From positions 1 to 64,000 of the forward strand of contig NZ_PJNH01000001.1 in the NCBI RefSeq assembly GCF_002844535.1: 64,000 bases of DNA. The letters run 5' to 3'. The notes under the pieces were generated by a model, which had not been told where the DNA came from, did no database searches, and was given only the letters and a program-made list of their open reading frames with translations. Made by a program: the position numbers and the translations under genes. Origin of the DNA: Halalkalibacillus sediminis (GTDB lineage: Bacteria; Bacillota; Bacilli; Bacillales; Alkalibacillaceae). The stretch's first letter is position 1; every line of letters starts with the position of its first letter. This document shows, one piece after another, positions 33,393 to 41,847 of the stretch.

Positions 33393-33926
33393 ATGAAAAA
33401 ATTGATCGTTTCAAGATATCAATCTCCGGTTGGGCCATTATTGATCGGCGGGGATGGTAACAAGGTTTATTTTGTAAAATATGGACAGTTGATTGAACAC
33501 GAAGAGTGGTTAGATCGATGGACCCAAAAAAATCGCTTGGATGTTTCAATTGAAGAAGATGACGAAGCTTATGAAACAGCGAAAAACGAACTAGATCGAT
33601 ACTTTCGTGGTCAGTCTGTTGATTTCACTTTCGATTATCATTTGCTCGGAACCGATTTCCAACAAAAAGTGTGGTCTTCATTAATGGAAATCCCTTATGG
33701 AGAAACATGGACTTATGGCGATATTGCGAGACATATCAATCACGAAAAAGCTGTGCGTGCCGTCGGGGGAGCCATTAATAAAAATCCGATATCAGTGGTG
33801 GTTCCGTGTCATCGTGTCATCGGTAGCGATGGAACGCTTACTGGATATGCTGGAGGACTCGATAACAAACAATTTTTATTGGAGCATGAAAAGAAACATC
33901 ATTCAACGATGCAACTATCCAGGTGA
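33393..33926 (+). CDS. ogt: methylated-DNA--[protein]-cysteine S-methyltransferase
   Basis: 177 residues. It repairs O6-alkylguanine by transferring the alkyl group to its own cysteine. The active site VVPCHRVIG, the helix KAVRAVGGAINKNP and the closing GYAGGLDNKQFLLEHE are all present. An ATG at 33378 overlaps GGAGGTG, so ATG 33393 is the likely start. It lies 27 bases after queG and is probably cotranscribed with it. Confidence 0.94.
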   Translation: MKKLIVSRYQSPVGPLLIGGDGNKVYFVKYGQLIEHEEWLDRWTQKNRLDVSIEEDDEAYETAKNELDRYFRGQSVDFTFDYHLLGTDFQQKVWSSLMEIPYGETWTYGDIARHINHEKAVRAVGGAINKNPISVVVPCHRVIGSDGTLTGYAGGLDNKQFLLEHEKKHHSTMQLSR

Positions 33927-33972
33927 ATTGTGATATAATACTCGCGGAATGTACATGAAAGAGGTGGCAACC

Positions 33973-34446
33973 GTGGGTTTACATATGGTTTTATATCAAC
34001 CGGAAATACCGGCTAATACGGGAAATATCGCAAGGACGGCACTCGCAACTGATACAACGCTTCACTTAATTCGACCGCTTGGATTTTCAACTGAAGATAA
34101 AATGTTGCGTCGCGCGGGGCTGGATTATTGGCATGATGTGAATATCCAGTACTATGACTCATTGGAAGAGATGTATGAACGCTATCCGGAAGGTATGTTT
34201 TACTATATCGAGAATTACGGTACGAAATATTACACTGATTATGATTACAGCGACAAAGATCAAGATATCTTTTTCGTATTCGGTAGGGAGACGGATGGCA
34301 TTCCAGAAGAATTGATTACAGGAAGAGAAGATCAATGTCTGAGGGTGCATATGACTGGTAAAGTTCGCTCGTTGAATCTGGCTAATACAGCTGCAATCGT
34401 GATTTATGAAGCGCTAAGACAACAGAGATTCCCAAATTTAAACTAA
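33973..34446 (+). CDS. trmL: tRNA (cytidine(34)-2'-O)-methyltransferase
   Basis: 157-residue SPOUT methyltransferase that methylates the wobble base of tRNA-Leu. LHMVLYQPEIPANTGNIARTALATD at the start is split by the family as QPEIP and NTGNIARTA; FGRETDGIP and VRSLNLANTAAIV form the SAM-binding knot. The GTG at 33973 has GAGGTGG 5 bases upstream and gives the standard N-terminus, so it is preferred to the ATG at 33949. A tRNA-Leu with CAA anticodon, a normal target, is encoded at 5628. Confidence 0.94.
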   Translation: MGLHMVLYQPEIPANTGNIARTALATDTTLHLIRPLGFSTEDKMLRRAGLDYWHDVNIQYYDSLEEMYERYPEGMFYYIENYGTKYYTDYDYSDKDQDIFFVFGRETDGIPEELITGREDQCLRVHMTGKVRSLNLANTAAIVIYEALRQQRFPNLN

Positions 34447-34449
34447 AAA

Positions 34450-34476
34450 AAGCTGACCTCTAATGGGTCAGCTTTT
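34450..34476 (+). terminator. terminator of the queG-ogt-trmL run
   Basis: AAGCTGACC pairs with GGGTCAGCTT around a short loop, followed by TTC. The 5' flank is A-rich, so it may also work on the minus strand for the small gene at 34503. Confidence 0.87.
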
Positions 34477-34502
34477 CATGTTTTTAAAGTAATTTCATTA
34501 AA

Positions 34503-34610
34503 TTATAAACGGAATCTTTTCTTCGGTTCGCCCGGCTTTGCATCATAACCAGCTGTAAAAATTGAAACTATAAATACTACGCATACGCCTAAAATAACTG
34601 CTAAACCCAT
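34503..34610 (-). CDS. small membrane protein, 35 residues
   Basis: The product starts MGLAVILGVCVVFIVSIF, a single membrane helix, and ends with a short polar, basic tail (GEPKKRFRL). AGAGGTG lies properly before the ATG on the minus strand and a terminator follows at 34450. It is too short for most gene finders. I do not recognise a named family, but the layout is typical of small Bacillales membrane proteins. Confidence 0.65.
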   Translation of the reverse strand: MGLAVILGVCVVFIVSIFTAGYDAKPGEPKKRFRL

Positions 34611-34771
34611 AAATTTCACCTCTGATGTCCTCTAATAATTACTTGTATTATATCTTAGTTTTGGCAACTTGTGAACTAAAGATGTAAAAGTTCAAATAAT
34701 GTTCGTTTTCAGACACATTATAATATATTCCCCACTACCTATTGAATAGGATATTTAGTAGGGGTGGTTGT

Positions 34772-36463
34772 ATGCGTGATAGTTATTCATTAAAAGAATA
34801 TGTTCAAATGATCCTCGATAAAAAATTCATTCCACTGACCAGTCATCAAAGGTTATGGAATGCTTTGGTTAAAAATGATTCCTTATTGAAAGATCCGGTT
34901 TTGTCCAATGCTGATTTTTTCAAAAAAACGATCGATGAATATTTTCGCCCGGCGGGTAAGGGATATGATGTTCGTAAAAGAATGCTTGTATTAGTAGGTC
35001 CTCCCGGGAGTGGGAAGTCAACATTCGTACAAAAACTCAAAGAATCTATAATCGTTTATTCTTATACAGATGAAGGAGCAGTGTTCAGAATTAAGGGGTG
35101 CGCTCTTAATGAAGATCCATTATTGGCCGTACCAGAAGCTATTCGATCAAAAATCAGACAGTGTGGAATTGAGGTTAGGGGCCAACTATCAACTTATAAT
35201 CAGTACCGTCTCCAACAATTTCAAGGTGAATGGGAAAATGTCCAAATTGAGCGATTCTATTTATCTGAAGCGAAAAGGCAAGGAATCGGTCATTTTTTTC
35301 CGGGAGACCATTATTCTCAAGATCAATCCGACCTTTTAGGCTCGATCGATTATTCAACGATAACCAAGTACGGATCTCCCTCTCACCCGATGGCTTATAG
35401 ATACGACGGAGAAATTCAAGCGGCTAACCGAGGCATATTAGAATTGAATGAAGTGTTCAAATGTCAACGACAGCTCTTGTATCCATTCATATCTTTATCA
35501 GAGGAGGGAAGCTACAAAATTTCACGCCAATCCCCTCTATGTGCGGATGAAGTGGTGATCGGACATACGAATGAAACTGATCTAGAAGATTTTATTAAAG
35601 AAAAAAACAACGAAGCTCTAACAAGTCGAATGGTTTTCATACGAGTTCCCTATAATTTGGTTTTATCAAATGAAATCATACTTTATCAGGAAAAGCTATT
35701 AAACCATGATGTATCTCGCCTCCAGTATCAAGCACTTGAAACGCTAGCTATGGCGGTTTTACTGACAAGAGTGAAAAGGTCCAATCAGTTCCCCGTTACA
35801 AAAATGGAAAAAGTCATGTTATATAATGGTGAAAAAGTGGAGGGGTTCTCAAGGGACGATTTAACAGAGGAATACCAAGATGAAGGTATGTCTGGTATTG
35901 AACCAAGAATGGTTTTCAATTTATTGGCAAAGGTATGTGCAAGGGACACTGATCAGATTGACGCCGAATTACTTTTAGAAGAATTAGAAATTTCTCTTAA
36001 AAATGATTATGTTCTCCCCTTACAAGAGCGTGAAAAATTTCTGAATGCAATTGAACAAGCAAGAGCATATTATCATACGAAACTCTATGACTTGGTGCTT
36101 GATTTCATTGAGGATGAAAAAATGTCCGATTTGGATCAAAATGTGCAGAGGTATTTTCAAGAATTATCATCAGAAACTTCATTCTCAAAATCCGTTGATT
36201 CGTTAATGGAAATGAACCTGAAACATAATCGAGATTCGCTTCGTGAATGGTTGGAGGACGATTTGGATAATATAAGATATTCAGATTTGCCTGATGACTA
36301 TCAAAGAATCTTCAAACGTTTCACTTTGAAACAAATTCAGGTAACAGAAGAGAATTTCCGTGAGCAGTTATATGAATATGGCCTTCAACAATGGAAGAAT
36401 AAGTCGATTTTTGTATCCGATTCTATGCTTGATACGATTGACCAGTTGATGAGAAGTGAATAA
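34772..36463 (+). CDS. PrkA-family serine protein kinase / AAA protein, short form
   Basis: 563 residues, against about 630 for B. subtilis PrkA. The PrkA AAA part is clear: FRPAGKGYDVRKRMLVLVG, Walker A GPPGSGKS (76-83), IKGCALNEDPLLAVP and AANRGILELNEVFK. The C-terminal kinase-like half is more diverged. PrkA works with YhbH and SpoVR in sporulation and stress. Here a YhbH-like VWA protein lies at 40971, beyond odhAB. AGGGGTGG before the ATG at 34772 favours it over the upstream TTG. It is probably a second, specialised paralog. Confidence 0.82.
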   Translation: MRDSYSLKEYVQMILDKKFIPLTSHQRLWNALVKNDSLLKDPVLSNADFFKKTIDEYFRPAGKGYDVRKRMLVLVGPPGSGKSTFVQKLKESIIVYSYTDEGAVFRIKGCALNEDPLLAVPEAIRSKIRQCGIEVRGQLSTYNQYRLQQFQGEWENVQIERFYLSEAKRQGIGHFFPGDHYSQDQSDLLGSIDYSTITKYGSPSHPMAYRYDGEIQAANRGILELNEVFKCQRQLLYPFISLSEEGSYKISRQSPLCADEVVIGHTNETDLEDFIKEKNNEALTSRMVFIRVPYNLVLSNEIILYQEKLLNHDVSRLQYQALETLAMAVLLTRVKRSNQFPVTKMEKVMLYNGEKVEGFSRDDLTEEYQDEGMSGIEPRMVFNLLAKVCARDTDQIDAELLLEELEISLKNDYVLPLQEREKFLNAIEQARAYYHTKLYDLVLDFIEDEKMSDLDQNVQRYFQELSSETSFSKSVDSLMEMNLKHNRDSLREWLEDDLDNIRYSDLPDDYQRIFKRFTLKQIQVTEENFREQLYEYGLQQWKNKSIFVSDSMLDTIDQLMRSE

Positions 36464-36485
36464 ATATTAATAAAAAATGTTGATA

Positions 36486-36525
36486 AACGCTAAGAAATCG
36501 ACAATTTTTATAGCGTTAGTCTTTT
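36486..36525 (+). terminator. possible terminator after the PrkA-like gene
   Basis: AACGCTA pairs with TAGCGTT across a long AT loop, followed by AGTCTTTT. Weak, but placed between the kinase gene and odhA. Confidence 0.4.
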
Positions 36526-36705
36526 CTAGAAGCGCATTTTCATATATACTTGTTTCATGTAATCACCGTTTTTACGCTTATGCATCACACCTTGTTTGTA
36601 CATAATAGTAAAAGGGTAAACATTGTGATGTGGACAGCGGAAAACTATGAATAAATACTTTCAATATATGAACCATATTGAACAAAATTGATGGGGGTAG
36701 TAAAA

Positions 36706-39528
36706 GTGGCAAACAAAGGGTCTAATGATAACGTTTGGCATGCTTTTCATGGTCCGAATATGGGTTATGTAGAAGAGCAATACGATCTATACTTAGACGA
36801 CCCTGATGCAGTCGATGAATCATTGCGTCAAATGTTTGAAGAATATGGAGCACCAGATTGGGTTTCTACTAGTGGTGAAACCGCACAAGGTGGACAAACT
36901 TCTTCAGCAGATCTTAAGAAAGTGGCATCAGCTATTCGCCTAATCGAAGCGATCCGCAGACATGGACATTTAGAAGCGGATATTTTCCCAGTAGGTAGGC
37001 AAGATGACCGTCAATCCAAGTTACTAGATCCAGAATCATATGGACTTTCTAAAGATGATTTAAAATCAATTGATATTGGATTATTGGCAAATGAAGTGCC
37101 TGGTCATGTTAAAAATGCATGGGAGTTTGTACAGCATTTAACAGACACTTATGCAGGAAAAATCTCATATGAATTCAACCATATTCCAGATGATGACGAG
37201 CGCGAGTGGCTCTACGGCAAAGTAGAAACTGGCGCATTTGATGTTTCTTTAAATGATGATGAAAAGAAAGATCTATTAACTCGTCTTGGTGAAGTTGAAG
37301 GTTTTGAACAATTCTTGGGTAAAACATTCGTTGCTCAAAAGCGTTTCTCGATTGAAGGATTGGACGTAATGGTACCAATGCTCGATCGTATGGTGATGAA
37401 TGGGAACAAAGATGAAGTTGAACACATCATGATGGGCATGGCCCACCGTGGTCGCCTGAATGTGTTAGCTCATGTATTAGGAAAACCTTATGATCTTATT
37501 TTCTCAGAATTCGCTCACTCTCCTGATAAGGAATTAGTTCCTTCAGAAGGTTCTACAGGAATCAATTATGGTTGGACCGGAGATGTGAAATATCACTTTG
37601 GTGCGGACCGTGAATTCGAGAACGGTGAGCATAAAACAAAAATAACTTTAGCTCATAACCCTTCTCACCTTGAATTCGTGAATCCAGTAGTTCAGGGTTA
37701 TACTCGTGCGGTTCAAGATGATCGTAATGTAAAAGGATATGCAAAACACGATCCAGATAAAGCTTTCAGCATTCAAATCCACGGAGACGCAGCATTTATT
37801 GGTGAAGGTGTTGTTCCTGAGACGATCAACATGTCTCAATTGAACGGTTATGAAACAGGTGGGTCCATCCACTTGATTGCGAATAACTTAGTCGGTTTCA
37901 CAACTAACCATACAGATGCACGTTCTACGAAATATGCAAGTGATCTTGCTAAAGGTTTTGAAGTACCTGTAATTCACGTGAACGCAGACGACCCGTTAGA
38001 GTGTCTCAAAGCGGTAGAGTTTGCATACAACTATCGTAAGGAGTTCGGAAAGGACGTATTGATCGACCTAGTCGGTTATCGTCGTTACGGACACAACGAG
38101 ATGGACGAGCCACGTAGCACTCAACCATCGTTGTATAAACAAATTGATGATCACGGGACTACTTATGAAGTCTTCGCTAAACAACTGGTTGATGATAAAG
38201 TTGTTTCTGAAGACGATGCGAAGAAGTTCAAGGATGACGCAATCAGCAATCTTCGTGAGATTTATAACAATATGAAAGAAGACGAAAAGAAAAGGTCTTC
38301 GGTACCAGATCTTCCTGAAGAAGTTGCTAATGGATTAGATAAGATTGAAACGGCAGTAGAAGAAGATGAATTGAAAAAATTGAACGCAGATATGTTGAAT
38401 CGACCAGAAGATTTCACTGGTTTCAAGAAGCTTGAAAAGATTTTACAACGTCGTGAGAAAGCATTTGAAGACGGTGAAAAAATTGATTGGGCATTAGGAG
38501 AAGCGTTAGCATTTGCTTCAATTCTAAAAGATGGTAAACCGATCCGGATGTCTGGTCAGGACTCCGAACGTGGAACCTTCGCTCATCGTCATGCGGTCAT
38601 TCATGATGTAGAAACTGAAGAGACATACAGCCCATTCCACGGAATAGACGATGTGGATGTATCATTCAGTATTTACAATAGTCCATTATCAGAAGCTGGT
38701 GTATTAGGTTTTGAATATGGTTACAGCGTACAAACGAAGAATACTCTTGTTCTTTGGGAAGCACAGTACGGTGACTTTGCGAATGCTGGTCAAGTAATTT
38801 TCGATCAATTCATCGCTTCAGGTCGTGCAAAATGGGGTCAGATTGCTAGCATGGCAATCCTGTTACCACATGGTTATGAAGGCCAAGGCCCTGAGCACTC
38901 TAGTGCACGTTTAGAAAGGTTCCTACAGTTGTCAGCTGAAAACAACTGGACGGTTGCGAACGTAACAACAGCATCACAGTACTTCCACTTGTTACGTCGT
39001 CAAGCAGCAATCGTAGGAACGGATGCGGCACGCCCGTTAGTATTGATGACACCTAAGAGCTTGATCCGTAACCAACGTGTTGCTGTAGATCATGAGCAGT
39101 TATCCAGTGGTAAATTCGCTCCGATTCTTGAGCAAAAAGGTACTGGAGACGAACCTGAGTCAGTGAAGCGTTTAGTTATAGGTAGTGGTAAGATTATGGT
39201 AGATTTAGAAGAGACGCTTGAAGAGAAAGATCCTAATGAGGAGATTCATGTCGTCCGAATGGAACAAATTTATCCATTCCCAGAAAAAGAACTGAAGAAG
39301 TTATTGAAAACTTATAAAAACATCGAAGAAATTGTTTGGGTTCAAGAAGAACCTAAGAACATGGGTAGCTGGGATTTCGTCAAAGAACGAATCCAGGAGA
39401 TCATGAAAGTGAAACAAAAACTTCACTTTGTAGGTCGCCCTTATCGTTCATCACCAGCTGTTGGTGATCCAAACATCCACAAATCAGAACAAAGCCGCAT
39501 CATTAACGAAGCATTAAAGCTTGATTAA
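36706..39528 (+). CDS. odhA: 2-oxoglutarate dehydrogenase E1 component
   Basis: 940 residues. The thiamine-diphosphate-dependent first enzyme of the 2-oxoglutarate dehydrogenase complex in the citric acid cycle. The E1o landmarks are the N-terminal WHAFHGPNMGYVEEQY, MMGMAHRGRLNVL, IQIHGDAAFIGEG (ThDP/Mg site), YRRYGHNEMDEP and LLPHGYEGQGPEHSSARLER. Upstream in-frame starts exist (TTG 36688, ATG 36691); GTG at 36706 has GGGGGT about 8 bases before it. odhB follows after 14 bases with the usual gene order. Confidence 0.95.
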   Translation: MANKGSNDNVWHAFHGPNMGYVEEQYDLYLDDPDAVDESLRQMFEEYGAPDWVSTSGETAQGGQTSSADLKKVASAIRLIEAIRRHGHLEADIFPVGRQDDRQSKLLDPESYGLSKDDLKSIDIGLLANEVPGHVKNAWEFVQHLTDTYAGKISYEFNHIPDDDEREWLYGKVETGAFDVSLNDDEKKDLLTRLGEVEGFEQFLGKTFVAQKRFSIEGLDVMVPMLDRMVMNGNKDEVEHIMMGMAHRGRLNVLAHVLGKPYDLIFSEFAHSPDKELVPSEGSTGINYGWTGDVKYHFGADREFENGEHKTKITLAHNPSHLEFVNPVVQGYTRAVQDDRNVKGYAKHDPDKAFSIQIHGDAAFIGEGVVPETINMSQLNGYETGGSIHLIANNLVGFTTNHTDARSTKYASDLAKGFEVPVIHVNADDPLECLKAVEFAYNYRKEFGKDVLIDLVGYRRYGHNEMDEPRSTQPSLYKQIDDHGTTYEVFAKQLVDDKVVSEDDAKKFKDDAISNLREIYNNMKEDEKKRSSVPDLPEEVANGLDKIETAVEEDELKKLNADMLNRPEDFTGFKKLEKILQRREKAFEDGEKIDWALGEALAFASILKDGKPIRMSGQDSERGTFAHRHAVIHDVETEETYSPFHGIDDVDVSFSIYNSPLSEAGVLGFEYGYSVQTKNTLVLWEAQYGDFANAGQVIFDQFIASGRAKWGQIASMAILLPHGYEGQGPEHSSARLERFLQLSAENNWTVANVTTASQYFHLLRRQAAIVGTDAARPLVLMTPKSLIRNQRVAVDHEQLSSGKFAPILEQKGTGDEPESVKRLVIGSGKIMVDLEETLEEKDPNEEIHVVRMEQIYPFPEKELKKLLKTYKNIEEIVWVQEEPKNMGSWDFVKERIQEIMKVKQKLHFVGRPYRSSPAVGDPNIHKSEQSRIINEALKLD

Positions 39529-39542
39529 AGGAGGAGAATGAC

Positions 39543-40856
39543 GTGAAGGAAATCAAAGTCCCTGAGTTGGCCGAGTCCATTACTGAAGGTACAGTTGCCG
39601 AATGGTTAGTAAAAGAAGGTGACCAAGTAGAAAAGGGAGACCCAGTTGTAGAATTAGAAACAGACAAAGTAAACGTCGAAGTAAATTCAGACTTCTCTGG
39701 TGTAATTGCAGAAGTATTAGTTGAAGAAGGCGATGATGTTGAAGTTGGTGACACGATCGCAAAAGTAGACGAAAGCGGAGAAGCTTCAGGCTCTAGTGAT
39801 AGTGATGACTCTAAGGATGAAGATGAATCTAAAGAGGAATCAAAAGAAGTGAGCAAGGAAGAGAAAGAAGATAGTAAAGAAGACAAGAAAGAAGAAAAAG
39901 AATCTAAGGACGATTCCGAAGAAGAATCCAAGGAAGACTCTAAAGAAGATAAATCTGATCAGCCTGTAGCTTCACCTGCTACTCGTAAGCGCGCACGCGA
40001 ATTAGGAATCGACTTGAACGAAATCAAGCCAAAAGATCCTGTTGGTCGAATTTCTAAAGAAGACGTAGAAGCAGCTGCTAAATCGAAATCTGATGAAGGT
40101 AAGAAAAAATCTTCTAAGAAAGAAGACAAATCTGCTGATAAAACAGAATTTGATAAGCCAGTTGAACGAGTGAAGATGTCTCGTCGTCGTCAAACAATCG
40201 CTAAGCGTCTTGTAGAAGCACAACAAAACGCTGCAATGTTGACAACATTCAATGAAGTTGACATGAGTAACGTTATGAAGCTACGTAGCGAGCGTAAAGA
40301 TGACTTCTTGGAAAAACACGGTGTAAAACTTGGTTTCATGTCATTCTTCACTAAAGCAGTTGTAGCGGCACTTAAAGAATTCCCATTAGTAAATGCGGAA
40401 ATCCAAGGCGATGAAATCGTTAAGAAGCAATTCTATGATATCGGAATGGCCGTATCTACTGAAGAAGGTCTTGTAGTACCGGTTGTTCGCGATGCTGATC
40501 GCCTAAGCTTTGCAGGTATTGAAAGTGAAATTGGTGAATTAGCCAAGAAAGCTCGCGATGGTAAACTGACGCTAAATGAACTTCAAGGTGGTTCATTCAC
40601 AATCACTAACGGTGGTATTTTCGGATCATTGAACTCTACTCCGATTATCAATGCTCCACAAGTTGGTATCTTGGGTCTACACAAGATTGAAAAACGTCCA
40701 ATGGTTATGGATGACGATTCAATCGAAGTTCGCCCGATGATGCACATTGCGATGTCTTACGATCACCGTCTTATCGATGGTCGTGAAGCAGTACAATTCT
40801 TAGTAAGAGTGAAAGAATTAATTGAAGATCCGTACGATTTATTATTAGAAGGTTAA
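39543..40856 (+). CDS. odhB: dihydrolipoyllysine succinyltransferase (E2) of 2-oxoglutarate dehydrogenase
   Basis: 437 residues. Lipoyl domain 1-75 with the lipoylated Lys42 in ETDKVNVEV. An unusual linker (about 78-142) is built almost only of Ser, Lys, Glu and Asp. The E3-binding domain runs about 145-180 (ATRKRARELGIDLNEI) and the catalytic domain follows, with the active-site YDHRLIDGR near the end. Most E2 linkers are Ala/Pro-rich, so the charged one is notable. GTG start at 39543 with AAGGAGGAG upstream. The E3 subunit gene is not here. Confidence 0.95.
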   Translation: MKEIKVPELAESITEGTVAEWLVKEGDQVEKGDPVVELETDKVNVEVNSDFSGVIAEVLVEEGDDVEVGDTIAKVDESGEASGSSDSDDSKDEDESKEESKEVSKEEKEDSKEDKKEEKESKDDSEEESKEDSKEDKSDQPVASPATRKRARELGIDLNEIKPKDPVGRISKEDVEAAAKSKSDEGKKKSSKKEDKSADKTEFDKPVERVKMSRRRQTIAKRLVEAQQNAAMLTTFNEVDMSNVMKLRSERKDDFLEKHGVKLGFMSFFTKAVVAALKEFPLVNAEIQGDEIVKKQFYDIGMAVSTEEGLVVPVVRDADRLSFAGIESEIGELAKKARDGKLTLNELQGGSFTITNGGIFGSLNSTPIINAPQVGILGLHKIEKRPMVMDDDSIEVRPMMHIAMSYDHRLIDGREAVQFLVRVKELIEDPYDLLLEG

Positions 40857-40865
40857 GATAAAATG

Positions 40866-40902
40866 AATCCTCCTCGTTTCTTAATAGGAAATGAGGAGGA
40901 TT
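40866..40902 (+). terminator. terminator of odhAB
   Basis: AATCCTCCTCGTTTC pairs with GGAAATGAGGAGGATT (one bulge), followed by TAGTTTTG. Confidence 0.85.
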
Positions 40903-40970
40903 TAGTTTTGTTTGAGCCATCTTCTACCTTGATTTCTCTATTCATAAAATAAGAATAGAGGTGAGTGATA

Positions 40971-41726
40971 ATGACAGAAAAGAAGTATGATATCACTGAA
41001 TTTCCTATGATTTTTCACGGATATGAGCACCTACCTGATTTGACTTTGGGTTCAAGTATTAAAAATAAGCCTGTCTCTAATAGGCAAAGAGAAGAAATTG
41101 ATTGGGATCTACTTTCTTTAGAGGCAACAGAGTTATTGGGGAAATTGAATCATCAAAATGAGCCTGTTATTTCTCCTAGAATTAACCTCGCTAAAACCCT
41201 CTTGAACTACTCATCCTTCGGTGAACCTCTTGAAGAACGTTTAATGCATCAGTGGGTAAAACTTAAAGTGAAGTCTCCACCTTTGAATATCCTCTTAATA
41301 GATACATCAAATTCGATGAGGTCTATATTTTCTAAAATAAAAGAGGGGAAAATTATCAACTATTTTAGCGATCAACTTACTACTGATAACATAGATGTGA
41401 CGATGTTACATGATACAAAAATTTATCACTACAAATGGGGAAGCGAATTCTCTATTACTGGATGTAATAACGGTACTTCTTTTTTAAACCCACTAAAAAG
41501 CATTCATCAGTTCTCAGTTCAAAAGGGGATTAAGGTAAACATCTTCCATTTATCAGATGGTGGTGTGCACCTTTCAGAGTGGAAAGAAGTCATATGGTTG
41601 GTCAAAAGGTTAGATTATTATTATTGTGAAGTGGTATACAATAATAAAAGTTCTAAATATATTCACTTCCTCGAAGCCCATTTGAAATCTGAAAAAATCA
41701 GACGTAAAAATTTGGGTAAAAAATAA
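40971..41726 (+). CDS. VWA-domain protein related to YhbH (DUF444)
   Basis: 251 residues. A von Willebrand A-like fold is suggested by LLIDTSNSMRS (111-118), a DxSxS metal-site motif. VNIFHLSDGG near the end matches the YPFHFSDG strand of YhbH, and the CNNGTSFLNPL stretch sits where YhbH has GGT-S-Y. The YhbH N-terminal part is reduced. YhbH is a partner of PrkA; a short PrkA-like gene is at 34772, but with odhAB in between. AGAGGTGAG fits the ATG at 40971 better than GTG 40965. Family assignment is by motif reading only. Confidence 0.6.
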   Translation: MTEKKYDITEFPMIFHGYEHLPDLTLGSSIKNKPVSNRQREEIDWDLLSLEATELLGKLNHQNEPVISPRINLAKTLLNYSSFGEPLEERLMHQWVKLKVKSPPLNILLIDTSNSMRSIFSKIKEGKIINYFSDQLTTDNIDVTMLHDTKIYHYKWGSEFSITGCNNGTSFLNPLKSIHQFSVQKGIKVNIFHLSDGGVHLSEWKEVIWLVKRLDYYYCEVVYNNKSSKYIHFLEAHLKSEKIRRKNLGKK

Positions 41727-41847
41727 GTATTTGGATGACAAAAGATTGTCAATAATTAACGGTGTTAAATTTATTGCGACGGTAACATATTGTTGATACA
41801 ATCCGTTTGGGAAATATTTAAGAAGCATCATGAGGAGGACAAGCATA

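Noticed and set aside
41727-41847. Purine riboswitch before the nucleoside transporter
   Set aside because: The conserved loop and junction bases of the purine aptamer are absent from the short leader.
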